Of a stretch of DNA of 64,000 bases, positions 54,036-63,858 are shown one piece after another (positions within the stretch are counted from its first letter, which is position 1; each line of letters opens with the position of its first letter). The DNA comes from Prorocentrum cordatum (taxonomy: Eukaryota; Sar; Dinophyceae; Prorocentrales; Prorocentraceae). The DNA lies in assembly GCA_963575745.1 (NCBI GenBank), contig CAUYUJ010020682.1:297501-361500 (forward strand), read 5' to 3'. Both the position numbers and the translations under genes were made by a program. Under the pieces are notes generated by a model, which saw nothing but the letters and a program-made list of their open reading frames with translations, was not told the DNA's origin and made no database searches.

Positions 54036-54183
54036 GAGGGAGAGGGTCGCCCGGGGGATGCGTATCTGCCCCCCCCACCCCACCCCCACCCCCCCACCAT
54101 CCCCCCGGTGGGGAGGGTAGGGAGGGGCTTCGCCACGACTACGATTTCCTTATGTTTCGTGTTCGATTTCCATTTATTTCGGG

Positions 54184-54185
54184 CA

Positions 54186-54215
<30 letters not shown>
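54184..54215. repeat. GAC microsatellite
   Basis: About ten CGA/GAC triplets. Confidence 0.93.
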
Positions 54216-54217
<2 letters not shown>

Positions 54218-54479
54218 GATCCACGCAAGACGACGACACCAGGATGCGCCTTCCACACGCCGACAGGGTCGGCGGATTTTCGTTGTGGGAAGCGCTACAT
54301 TGGAAGACAACCGTTTGATAACCATCATCAATCACACCAAAAACGCAATTCCTGGGATTTTGACGCCGCGAACCAACGTGACATTGCATCATGACAGATC
54401 TACGTCGTACAAGAAAGCCTTTCTTGGTACTCCACCCATACGCGTTCTTGCAACTGCTGCAAACTTTCAGACACAATTC

Positions 54480-54930
54480 ACATTGTGCTAAGGCGGCAGC
54501 CATTTTTTGAAAAGGAACCCCCCTCCATCTTTGAAACTGCTGTTGCCTTTTCAAACGACTGTGCGCGGCGCTTGGGCGACAGCCACATTTTGAAGAGGAA
54601 CCGCCCTCCATCTTTGGAATTGTTGCAATTCTCCACGACGAACGTGCGCGGCACCCAGACGAGAGACACAGGTTGAAAAGGAATCGTCCACGACATTTGA
54701 AATTGCTGCAAATTTGTGAGACCGATGTATCTGGCGAGAAGGTGGGAACCACATTTGAAAACGAGCGGTCCTCCATCTTCAAAGCCGCTGGAAATGTCCA
54801 AGACGAACGTGCGCGGCGCCCAGGCGAGAGAAGCCTTCTGGAAAGGAACCACCCTTCATCTTGGAAATTGCTGCAAGCCTTTCAGGCGAGTGTGCGCGGC
54901 GCGAAGGCCAGAGCCACATTCTTCAAATTC
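54480..54930. repeat. Five tandem units of about 83 bp
   Basis: AAGGAACCGCCCTCCATCTT-like word recurs at about 54513, 54596, 54678, 54757 and 54843; units share GAAATTGCTGCAA and GACGAACGTGCGCGGCGC. No protein family recognised. Confidence 0.88.
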
Positions 54931-55077
54931 ATACATGGTGGGGAAGTCTCATGCGAAAGGCCCGGTCTGCCCTACCGACGCGTCTGAGAATCAGTCTGGA
55001 AATGAGTAGGAATCTAAGGATACTCGGAGTGGCGAAGCGAGGAGGCTTGACGAAGCCGCATAATGGGAACAGGACAA

Positions 55078-55115
55078 TCAGGAGGAGGAGGAGGAGGAGG
55101 AGGAGGAGGAGGAGA
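55078..55115. repeat. AGG microsatellite
   Basis: GGA triplets, 12 units. Confidence 0.93.
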
Positions 55116-55228
55116 GGGAGTTCACAGTCGGAGGGAGGAGACAAGAAGCCGGGAGGGAGGTGGAGGAGAAGGTGGGAGATGATGAGTTTGGTTATGATAC
55201 CGATAATGTTGAGAGGATGATTGTCCTA

Positions 55229-55229
55229 C

Positions 55230-55266
<37 letters not shown>

Positions 55267-55451
55267 AATAATGATGGTATTGATAATGGTGATGACGACA
55301 ACGATGATGACGACGATGGTGGTGGTGATGGTGTTGATGATCGTGATGATAAGGAGGATGAGGATTATGAGGATGATGAGGATGATGGTGAGGATGATGA
55401 TGTTGATGATGATGATGATGATGTTGATGCTGGCGATGATGCTGATGATGC

Positions 55452-55492
<41 letters not shown>

Positions 55493-55640
55493 GTGGCGGT
55501 GGTGGTGGTGGTGCTGCTGGTGCTGGTGACGAGGAGGATGAGGAGGAGGAAGAGGAGGAGGAACAACAGGAGGAGGAGGAGGAGGAGGAGGAGGAGCAGG
55601 AGCAGGAGGTGGACAACAATCGGAGGAGCAAGGGATGAGG
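55229..55640. repeat. GAT / GGT / AGG composite microsatellite
   Basis: GAT triplets with substitutions, then GGTGGT, then GAGGAGGA. The Met/Ile-rich frame across it is a repeat product. Confidence 0.95.
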
Positions 55641-56170
55641 AGGAGAAAGTGTATGGATGAGGACGGGGGACGAGGGAAGCCAATATTCGAACTCCCCCCA
55701 TACTCAGAGGCGTCAGCTTAGCGCGCGTCAGCATGCGACCCCCCCTCTCGACGCTGGCGAGGTGGAGGGGCGGGGGGGGGGCGGGCGGGCAAATGGGGGA
55801 GGGGGGACAGCGGCAGTGTCCCATGGGCTTTGGCCGATATTTCCGTCGGAGGGCAGTGCAGCGTGGGCCAATTTTTGCACGAGTTTGGCATGTTCCGAGC
55901 TCGGGGAATTATCCATGAGGACTGGTGCTCGCGGTTCGTCAAGGGAGCCTTCCGCCCCCGGGCCTCGTTCTTTGGACCCACCGTCGTCACTCAGACGCTG
56001 CGCAGAGGTTCGGCACGAACGAAACATGTACGGAAAGAATGGGTACGATATTTAGCAGCAGTTCCAGCCCGTTTTGAACATGATTCGTTGTCCGCGCCGC
56101 CGCGGGCGATGTCCATTTGTGACAGAAGGCGGCCTGCGCAACAGCCGCCGCTGTCGGTTTTGAACAACAC
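55641..56170. other. Upstream region of ALDH; no gene recognised
   Basis: A G-tract at 55768-55778 and otherwise unique sequence. No TATA box or other promoter element could be supported, as is usual in dinoflagellates. Confidence 0.5.
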
Positions 56171-56194
56171 TGGCTCAAGCCGTTTCGGCTCAAT
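56171..56194 (+). other. Tandem relic of dinoflagellate spliced leader (DinoSL)
   Basis: The stretch consists of TGGCTCAAG (end of the 22-nt DinoSL) followed directly by CCGTTTCGGCTCAAT, which matches the truncated leader CCATTTTGGCTCAAG at 12 of 15 positions. Overall 21 of 24 positions match the junction expected when a new leader is spliced onto the internal GTAG of an older genomic leader copy. Known biology: such relics mark dinoflagellate genes reinserted from trans-spliced mRNA. Inference: the ALDH gene 51 nt downstream went through at least two cycles. Alternative: chance similarity, which seems unlikely given the position. Confidence 0.8.
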
Positions 56195-56245
56195 ATTTTT
56201 TTGCCAACGCTTCTTTGCGGCGATTATCTGTCTCTGTGTTCTGCT

Positions 56246-57748
56246 ATGGTGTTTGCACCTGAAGCAAGGATCGGTGGACTGGTGCGTGAGACGAGGCTCT
56301 TCATCAACAACGAGTTTGTGGACGCAAAATCGAAAAAGACGTTCCCCACGGTGGATCCACGCACGGAGGAAGTTATTTGCCACATGCAAGAGGCTGGCAA
56401 GGAAGACGTGGACGCTGCAGTGGAAGCCGCCACTATAGCTTTCAAAACTTGGAAGAAGAGCAACGGCTGCGATCGGCGTGGCATGATGCTGCGGCTTGCG
56501 GACCTCATCGAGAAGCACCGCGTCCAGTTGGCCGAGCTCGAGGCGCTAGACAACGGGAAGCCCCAGCATGTTGCCGACGGCGTGGACATCGGCTTTGTGA
56601 TCGAGTGCTACCGCTACTTTGCCGGCTTTGCGGACAAGGGCGGAGGCAAGGTCATCAACACCACCCGTGACACTGGGAGCACCTTCGCCTTCACGACCCA
56701 CGAACCTGTTGGTGTGTGTGGCATGATCATTCCTTGGAATTTCCCTCTTCTCATGCAGGCCTGGAAGCTGGCCCCAGCCTTGGCAATGGGCTGCACATGC
56801 GTCATGAAGCTTAGTGAGAAGACGCCCCTCTCTGGCATGATGATAATGGCCCTTTTCAAGGAGGCTGGCTTCCCTCCTGGTGTCGTGAACATGCTCAACG
56901 GTCCAGGCATGACAGGAGACATGATTGCGCGCCACCCTGGCATTGCTAAAGTCGCTTTCACTGGTAGCACCGGAACTGGCAGGAAAATCGCAATCGCAGC
57001 TGCGGAGTCAAATCTGAAGAAGGTGAGTTTGGAACTCGGCGGCAAATCCCCCATGATTATCTGCAAGGACGCAGACCTCGACCAGGCAGTCATCGCTTGC
57101 CACGTCGGCCTATTTGTCAACATGGGCCAGTGCTGCTGCGCCTCTAGCCGCATCTACATCCACGAGGATGTGCATGACGCCTTCGTGGCCAAGGTCATGG
57201 AGAAGGCGAAGACCCTCCGCGTGCAAGGTGATACCACCTCAGAGACGGCAGTGCCGATATGCGATCTCGGTCCTCAGGTGGACAAGATCCAATTCGATAA
57301 GATCCTCAGTTACATCGAAACTGGAAAGGCAGAGGGAGCCAAGTGTCTCTTGGGTGGGAACCGCCTTGGTGATAAGGGCTACTACGTCGCACCAACGGTC
57401 TTCTCCGAGGTGAAAGATGACATGACAATTGCTAGGGAGGAGATCTTTGGCCCAGTCATGCAGCTCATGAAGTTCAAGACTCTCGAGGAGGCCATCACCC
57501 GCGCAAACGACACGCACTATGGCCTTGCTGCAGGCCTCTGCACGCGGGACGTCGGTACGGCCCTCGCTACTGCCCATGACTTGAACGCAGGCACTGTGTG
57601 GATCAATTGCTACGATAATTTCGATATGGCATGCCCCTTCGGTGGCTACAAGTCCAGCGGTTGGGGGCGCGACAAGGGCGAGTACGCGCTGGAGAATTAC
57701 ACGGAGGTCAAGTGCGTAATGATGCCCATGGACTCAAAACACCCCTGA
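56246..57748 (+). CDS. ALDH: NAD(P)-dependent aldehyde dehydrogenase, class 1/2 type, intronless, complete
   Basis: Predicted 500-residue aldehyde dehydrogenase oxidising aldehydes to carboxylic acids with NAD(P)+. The open frame starts upstream without ATG; the first ATG is at 56246 and the stop TGA at 57746-57748. Counting from that Met: IPWNFP at 162-167 (active-site Asn165), cofactor Lys188 in VMKLSEKTP, FTGSTGTG at 238-245, general base Glu264 in LELGGKSP, catalytic Cys297 as the middle Cys of GQCCCAS (294-300), EEIFGPV at 398-404 and PFGGYKSSG at 464-472. Length matches the usual ~500 aa of cytosolic ALDH1/2; no clear mitochondrial or plastid leader follows Met1. No introns, stops or frameshifts are seen, unlike everything else here, so it is probably functional. 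The spliced-leader relic just upstream suggests it was re-inserted from a mature mRNA. No poly(A) tract is visible downstream. Family assignment is secure; substrate is not known. Confidence 0.96.
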   Translation: MVFAPEARIGGLVRETRLFINNEFVDAKSKKTFPTVDPRTEEVICHMQEAGKEDVDAAVEAATIAFKTWKKSNGCDRRGMMLRLADLIEKHRVQLAELEALDNGKPQHVADGVDIGFVIECYRYFAGFADKGGGKVINTTRDTGSTFAFTTHEPVGVCGMIIPWNFPLLMQAWKLAPALAMGCTCVMKLSEKTPLSGMMIMALFKEAGFPPGVVNMLNGPGMTGDMIARHPGIAKVAFTGSTGTGRKIAIAAAESNLKKVSLELGGKSPMIICKDADLDQAVIACHVGLFVNMGQCCCASSRIYIHEDVHDAFVAKVMEKAKTLRVQGDTTSETAVPICDLGPQVDKIQFDKILSYIETGKAEGAKCLLGGNRLGDKGYYVAPTVFSEVKDDMTIAREEIFGPVMQLMKFKTLEEAITRANDTHYGLAAGLCTRDVGTALATAHDLNAGTVWINCYDNFDMACPFGGYKSSGWGRDKGEYALENYTEVKCVMMPMDSKHP

Positions 57749-57931
57749 GTGCAGTACAGCCACCGGCCGTCCCAGTCGGCCAGCCGCAGGCCGGGTGTCG
57801 CGCGGCGTGCCCCTCACGGAGCAGCGTTCCGTCCGGCTCTGCCACGGTCTGGCTGGTTTGGTGCCTCCTCGCAGGTCGCTGTCCCGGAGTCTTAACTCCA
57901 CCGCTCCCGTTTGTGTCTGATCCAGCTCGAA

Positions 57932-58041
57932 GCTTGCTGACATGTCAACCTTTTGGACCCGCGATGCTTCAGTGCGCAGCGAGGTGAGGCTTGCTGACAT
58001 GTCGACCTTTTGGACCCGCGATGCCTCAGTGCGCAGCGAGA
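57932..58041. repeat. Two tandem copies of a 57-bp unit downstream of ALDH
   Basis: GCTTGCTGACATGTC starts at 57932 and 57989; both copies carry CCTTTTGGACCCGCGATGC and TCAGTGCGCAGCGAG, differing at two or three bases. Could lie in the ALDH 3' UTR. Confidence 0.92.
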
Positions 58042-58448
58042 TGTTGACCAGCAACAGACGAGGATCACTCGGATTGTCCAACTTTTTGGCCGGTGGCTTA
58101 CGCCGTACGCGCGTGGCGGGGCGTTGAGCAGATCCGCGCATCCGAGATAGTTGATGCGAGCTCAGGGAAAACATATTTTTCTTCGAGCGATCCCCACCGA
58201 AACCTTCGGCGTGTGTTCCCAACGATTCGCGCGCCTGCTGGAACAATGTGCGCGGGGCCCAGCGGTCTCGGCCAGCGCGGTGGCCAGGCCAGGTCGCAAG
58301 TTGATGTTTTCCGAAAGTCTGACAACCCCAGGGCCCCTGAAAAAAGAAACCGAGACAAGTCCCTGGAGCGACAAACCAGCTCCAAAAACGAGTCTTGCGA
58401 GACCCCCAAACTTGTTCGGAGAGAATATGCAGCCTGTTAGAAGAGGAA

Positions 58449-58475
58449 GATGAGCAGCAGCAGCAGCAGCAGCAA
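58449..58475. repeat. CAG microsatellite
   Basis: Seven or so AGC triplets followed by AACACGAGG. Confidence 0.9.
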
Positions 58476-58659
58476 CACGAGGAGGCGGACGACGGAGGAG
58501 GAAGAGGAGGAGGTGAGGCGGACCTCTCCTTCCTCCTGCTCTGGACGCCCCGTCCTCCTCTGACGACGGGGCGCAGGTCGCGTTTGATGAGACGCCGTGG
58601 AGTGGTGGTTGGCGCGTACGTATGTAATAGTGTGCTTTATTATGTGCGGTTCGACTCTG

Positions 58660-60800
58660 CCCCAGTGTAGTATACGGCATTGCGTTATGTCATGTTATGT
58701 TGTGGTCTGGCCGGCGTGACGTCGTGACGCTTGTCACTCTTGTTATCGTTTCTAATCGGTCGGTGTTGTTACTGTTTGTTTTTGTGGCCAGCCTGGGCTT
58801 GGCGCGCATGTCGCGTTTGACAGGCCGCCAGTGATCGGTCTCTGCTGAATTCTACTCTATCGCGTTGTGTTCGGTGTTGTTCTGCTCTATGCACATATGT
58901 GCGTTTCTGTCATGATCTCGACTGGGCGGCGTGACGCCGTGACGCCTATCGCGTTTGATATGTCGTCTAATCGGTCGTTGCCGCGCCTGTTTTTCCTGTG
59001 GCCAGGCGCGGGTGCTAGTGCGCCCTTGATTTATCGTTGCTGTATTTAGCAGTGTTGAGTTCTTTTATGGTCGATAAGGTTTTATCATGCTCTGCTACAC
59101 TCTGATATGTTCTGTTGTCCACGGGACGGCGTCACGGCTTGACGCCTGTCACGTTAGCTACGTCGTCCGATCGGTCGTTGCTGCGCCTCGTTGTACCTGT
59201 GGCCGGGCTGACTTCGGCGCGCGCGCGCACGTCGAGTTAGATTATGTTGTCGTACGCCTTTTATTTGATGAGCTTCCTTGTTTAAGTTTATGGTGTTATT
59301 GTGTTAAATCATGCTCTGTTATGCTCACCTCTGTCACTGTATGATCTGGTATGGTATGACACGCTCTGCTCTGTGGCTCCACTTTATGACATGACACGTA
59401 TGCTCTATCAAGTTCGGTTATGGTATGATATTAGATGTGATGCTGTTCAGGGTATGCTCAGTCCACTGTGGTATATTGCAGGAACTTATAGAATCATGCG
59501 ATATCTGGCCGTTGACGTAGAGGTAGCAGTAGTACAACGTTTATGTCATGTGATGTTGGTTACGGTGTGCTCTATTCGTTACCTTATGTTGATGTGGTAA
59601 CGGTATGCTACATTGTGTTCTGGCTTGCCTGTTTTGTTATCGACGGCCTGGCGTGACGCCGCGTCGCTTGTCACGATAGATCTGTCGTCCGATCATTCGT
59701 TGCTGCGCCTGCTTGTTCTTGTGACCAGCCTGAGCTCGGCGCGCACGTCGCGTTCGACTGCATTGTAGTACATTGTAGTATGTTGTGGTGAAGTGTTTTG
59801 AAAGTTTATGAAATGCTGTGATTCGGTGTTATCTTACGATGTGCTATGCCAGTGTGTGAAATGTTATGCTCTGTTGTGTTACGCTATGTTCTGGTGTGCT
59901 CTGTCCTTGTGTGCTATGATGTGTGGTGTTATGGTATGGCCTGTACGCTCCATGATGTCTTTGCATGCGCTGTTACGTTGTGTCTTGCATGCGTTGTTAT
60001 GTTACCATGTTGGAATATGTTAGGTTTCGCGATGCTATCATGTGTTATGCCGCGCTCTGTCCTGGTATGCATTGCCATGCGATGGGGTGGCATGTGATGT
60101 GATGGTGTGCGACGGTGTGCTGTGTCATGGCATGGCATGTTATGGTATGTCGTGTGTTATGGCATCGCATGATCTGCTAGGCTCGGTTGTGGCATGTATG
60201 AGGCGTGGTGTGATGTTATGTTCGGTATGCTCAAGTATTTCATAGGTTATGGTGTTATGATATGTTTTGTCAGGATATGATTCAACATATTACGCCGCGC
60301 TCTGTCAAGGTACGGTATGCCATCTGTGCTGCGATGTTACATGTTATGCGATATATGATAGGATGATGTGCTACGTCAAGTTGTGTCCTGTCATGGTATG
60401 CTATGAAATTCTATGTCATGCCATGATATGATATGTTCAGGCACGGTACGTGTGCCCCGATATGTCATAGCATGCGTTGATATGTTGTGTTGTGCTATGC
60501 TATGATATGTCATGTTTTGTGAGGGTGAGGCGTGTTCTGGTTTGGTACGTTCAGTTATGCAATGGTTTGTTGTGGTACGCTTGCTTTGCCATGTTATGTA
60601 ATGCTCTGTCGTGATGCTGTGCTATGGTATGGTTTGCTTTGTCATGCTGCGTTACGTTACGATGCGTTCTAGCATGATATGGCACGCTACGTTCGGAAAT
60701 GTGTTGTTATGTGGCGTGGTGTTATGCGCTGTTCTGTCGTGGCTTGTCTCGGTGTGCTGTACTCTGATCTGCTATGTTATTATACCGCTCTGTCATGTTC
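58660..60800. repeat. Degenerate 5-bp TATGN repeat region, about 2.1 kb
   Basis: TATGT, TATGC, TATGG, TCTGT and related pentamers recur in phase for long stretches, with T+G excess on the plus strand. Four embedded 80-130 bp blocks with GGCGTGACGCCGTGACGC and TCGTCTAATCGGTCGTTG-like words start near 58713, 58927, 59127 and 59650. The Met/Cys/Leu/Val-rich frames here are products of the pentamer, not genes. Confidence 0.85.
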
Positions 60801-60829
60801 TGATTTGTCGGCCCAGAGCGGCACTCTCG

Positions 60830-61015
60830 GGGATACTCGGGGGACCTGGGGATCTGGCGGCCGCGGAATGCAGAGGGACGCGAGACAGGACTCCCGGGGA
60901 TATTCTGAAGCCTGGGGATCTGGCGGCCGCGGTATGCAGAGGGGCGCAAGGCGGGACTCGGGGGTATTCGGGAGCCTGGGGGTCTGGCGGCCGGGGTTTG
61001 CAGGGTGGACGGGTC
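60830..61015. repeat. Three tandem units of 64-66 bp
   Basis: TCTGGCGGCCGCGG occurs at 60853, 60919 and (as GGCCGGGG) 60983; each unit has CGGGAYTCSGGGGATATTC-like words. Confidence 0.88.
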
Positions 61016-61059
61016 GAGAGGTTTTTGAAATCTAGCAACCCCAACTTGTCAGGTGGGGA

Positions 61060-61214
61060 CTAAACTTTTGGAGCTCCGTGTAGATTTCTTGGATCTACGC
61101 TGGGGCCAAACGGAGCGGCCAGGGAGCGGCGCCGCCACTGGCGCGCCCCTCCCTGGCGCGCGGGGGCTTCAGCTCAGATCCAAGAAATCCGCGCGGACCA
61201 GCAAGAGTTTATGC
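61060..61214. repeat. CTCCGCGCGGA foldback element
   Basis: Left arm TAAACTTTTGGAGCTCCGTG then AGATTTCTTGGATCTACGCTGG; right arm CAGATCCAAGAAATCCGCGC and AGAGTTTATGC. The loop has the CCTGGCGCGCGGG palindrome as in the 2219 copy. Confidence 0.85.
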
Positions 61215-61544
61215 TCATGCCGGGTTTTTCGAGTGCACGTAAGGGTGGCCCTTCATCGGAGTGACCTTTGGAGCGGGCCCGACGCGATGCGATAGTAGCG
61301 TCTTGCGCGCTTGTGTTTGGGCCCCCAACGGCCCTCAAACAGCCGCGCACCAATGGTCACTCAGGGTCACTCTTGCGTGTAGCCGTGTTCTTGTTCCTCT
61401 AGAGTTGTCGTCTCATCGCGTGTGCCTGCTGTGCTCTCCTTCCCTGCCCGCGGGCGGCAGCCAGGGCGGCGGCGGCGCTCACTTCCGGGAGAAGATTGTG
61501 GAGGCCTCCGCGCCCACAGGCAGAGAATGACAAGCCGGCCCGAG

Positions 61545-61722
61545 GTAGAAGGTCGAGGTCGGTTCGGGGAGGGTACCCCAATTTTCTTCGGGCTCGTTGG
61601 ATGTTTTGTGCGCATCCTGGGGGAGGGCATGCTCGAGTGATTTGATGGTTTGGGGTATTCTGGCCGGCGGAGGGTCTCATGTTCCTGGAGGATGCTCCTC
61701 TGTCCCAGGTCCGACTATAAGC
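61545..61722. repeat. Solo leading segment of the 12.8-kb composite unit
   Basis: GGTCGAGGTCGGTTCGGGGA, GCGCATCCTGGGGGAGGGCA, GGCGGAGGGTCTCATGTTC and CTCTGTCCCAGGTCCGAC match the same family. Confidence 0.82.
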
Positions 61723-61734
61723 AGTCGGGGACTT

Positions 61735-61865
61735 CGGACAGCGTGTCGCGCCGCCGGTGCTGGCCCACCACGCTTCTGGCGCGACCCTCTGGGCGCCTTC
61801 TCAGCTCCCGAGCGCCAAACCTGCCCGGCCTTGCCCAGCCTCCCCCGAGGGCAGAAGCCCGGTGA
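61735..61865. repeat. Half copy of the AGCGTGTCGC foldback family
   Basis: GACAGCGTGTCGCGCC, CCACCACGCTTCTGGCGCGA and CCTGCCCGGCCTTGCCCAGC resemble the left interior of 31654-31876; the right arm is missing. Confidence 0.65.
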
Positions 61866-62315
61866 CCATGACCAAGATGTCACGGGATCTTGTCGATGTC
61901 GAGCTTCGTTACCCATCGGCCGTTGAACGCAGGTATTTTTGGGTTCTCAGAGTCAAATTTGCTTTAAGCGCCTTCCTACTCCAACGATCGAGTAGCTTCA
62001 CCTTTTCCGTCCTCTTCAGGGGGCGCGCGGAAGCCTGATCTAGCTTCAACGCTTTTCTACTTCATGTTCCTACCTACTTCCTCCGACCGATGGGTATGGT
62101 CCGTGTCGGCAGTCGCCCATCCGCGAGGATGATCCACGCATTGATGCTGACTAAGATCGACGGTGACCAAGGTCGGCACGACGTGTCTGCGTTCAGTCCT
62201 GGTCATGGTCTCCGTTTTCTTCCCCTCCGGTAAGGGGGGATTTTGGAAGAGGGTTGCGAAGAAATCTGCTGCTCACGGGGGGAGATGGTGTCGGTACTGC
62301 TGCTCGTCTTGTGTA

Positions 62316-62402
62316 GCCCTCGTCGCCACGGCTGGACTCTCCTCGAGATCTTGGTCAGCATGGACCCCTGGAGGGGTCCGGGGAGTAATTGGCGGCATCA
62401 GT
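62316..62402. repeat. CGTCGCC..GCTGG dispersed repeat, copy
   Basis: CCCTCGTCGCCACGGCTGGA, CTCGAGATCTTGGTCAGCAT and GGGGTCCGGGGAGTAATTGG. Confidence 0.8.
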
Positions 62403-62439
62403 ACTTGTTGTCCCCCCAGCTGCATGCAGCACTGCCGAC

Positions 62440-62518
62440 CCGCGATGCGGAGCGATACGTTCTCCGCTTGCAGGGCACAGCGTGTCGCAGGGGCCGCCGC
62501 CGCGACACGCCAGAATTG
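62440..62518. repeat. Fragment of the AGCGTGTCGC foldback family
   Basis: TCTCCGCTTGCAGGGCACAG, CGTGTCGCAGGGGCC and CGCCGCCGCGACACGC match the right half of the 31654 element. Confidence 0.75.
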
Positions 62519-62559
62519 TGGAGGTCGGTTAATGGAGGGGAAGCATGTTGCCAATTATT

Positions 62560-62660
62560 TTCCAGATGTCTAGAACATGTGTTAAAACTGTTTTAAAACA
62601 TGTAACAAACATGTTTCGAACATGTTCGGTACATGTTCCTACATGTTCAACGCATTGTTG
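62560..62660. repeat. Cluster of ACATGTT words
   Basis: Eight or so ACATGTT/AACATGT words in 100 bp, spaced about 11-13 bp in the second half (ACAAACATGTTTCGAACATG, CGGTACATGTTCC). Confidence 0.8.
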
Positions 62661-62862
62661 ATCCGAAGAGCGGACTGTTGGGGTGTCCATTGTCGTGGCA
62701 TCCCCAACACCAAAGGCAAGAGTTCCTAGCCGTGGTGCGCGGCTGCGGCGGGGAGCGGGGGCAGCGCTGGCCCACGCGGGGCGCGAGGGCGGCAGCAGCG
62801 GGCCGCAGTGCAGCACGTGCAGGGTGAGCCTCAGCAGGACGAGGAAGATGGAGAAACTTGGG

Positions 62863-62986
62863 CATCGCTCGGACGTGCGCATGCTTCCTTCGGCGAGGAC
62901 CATCGAGGAGCCTCCTTGATCATGTGGCGAGAAGAAGCCACGCAGGAAGCCGACACATTGCACGGGAAGTGGACGTCCGAGCGATG
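62863..62986. repeat. Third copy of the CATCGCTCGGACGT element, perfect ends
   Basis: Perfect 14-bp inverted ends at 62863-62876 and 62973-62986; interior CTTCGGCGAGGACCATCGAG is identical to the 40159 copy. Confidence 0.92.
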
Positions 62987-63774
62987 GCGAGAGAGACGGG
63001 GGGCGTTTTTTCTGCCTGCCGCCGTCCGCTGTGCTCGCGTCACAGAGGCTCTGCCTCGGAGCGGCGGTCGTGGCCGACGGGTCACATAGCCCCGTTGGGT
63101 CACGGGGCCAACACGGGGCCACGCCGGCCCCGTGATCCCTCCGAGGGCTCCCCCCCGAGGGCCCCCGAGAGGGGTCACACAACATGCCCGCCACCACGGG
63201 CGTGTGACTGCCGCAAGTGGGCACTGCTACAAAGTGGACGCGGCCACCTCCACGGCCTCACCACAGAAACCTCCAGGGCGACTGCACTCTGCACTTGTGG
63301 GAAATACGGAACACTGCATACAGCCCCACATTGCAGGTTCCACACCTAGCCTGTGACAACTGGCAGCTGCCACACGAGAAGGCTCGACCCCCGTGGCGGC
63401 GGACTCGCACTGGCGCAGGCAACATATAGGGCCTCGGGCACAAGCTGGCAAACGCTCTACGCAGGAGGGAGAATCAAGGCTAGACAGGGTCGACGCATGA
63501 TGAAGAGGAGGAGGACCAGGACCAGGAGCAGGAGCAGGAACGGGAGCAGGAGCAGGAGCAGGTGGCTGGCAGCACCATCCGTGGTACCAGTGCCGACTGG
63601 TCGGAGATCACGAGGAGGAGGAGGAAGGAGGAAGGAGGAGGAGGAGGAGAAAGAGTAGGATGAGACGGAGAAGGACCCGGCTGCGCTGGACTGCTCTCCT
63701 GCTCGTGGAGGCAAGTCGCGATTCTGTTTGCGGGGGTGGATGAGATGATGTTGATACCGATGCCGATGCCCTTC

Positions 63775-63858
63775 ACCCGTCGCCAAGGCTGGATTCAGCT
63801 CGAGATCCTGGTCGGAACGCGCCCTTGGAGAGGTCCACGGAGTGGCGGTGTCTTGATC
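63775..63858. repeat. CGTCGCC..GCTGG dispersed repeat, copy
   Basis: CCGTCGCCAAGGCTGGATTC, CTCGAGATCCTGGTCGGAAC and GGAGAGGTCCACGGAGTGGC. Confidence 0.8.

Noticed and set aside
53715-54090. Long poly-Glu, poly-Arg, poly-Pro and poly-Ser reading frames over AGG arrays (also at 4.4, 30.8, 37.5 and 55.2 kb)
   Set aside because: Triplet repeats stay open in several frames on both strands; no flanking coding signal.
56201-56245. Start of ALDH at an upstream TTG in the open frame
   Set aside because: Non-ATG start has no support; ATG at 56246 gives the normal family length and a 51-nt leader after the spliced-leader relic.
59846-61063. Met/Cys/Leu/Val-rich frames resembling membrane proteins
   Set aside because: They arise from the degenerate TATGN pentamer, whose period rotates through all frames.
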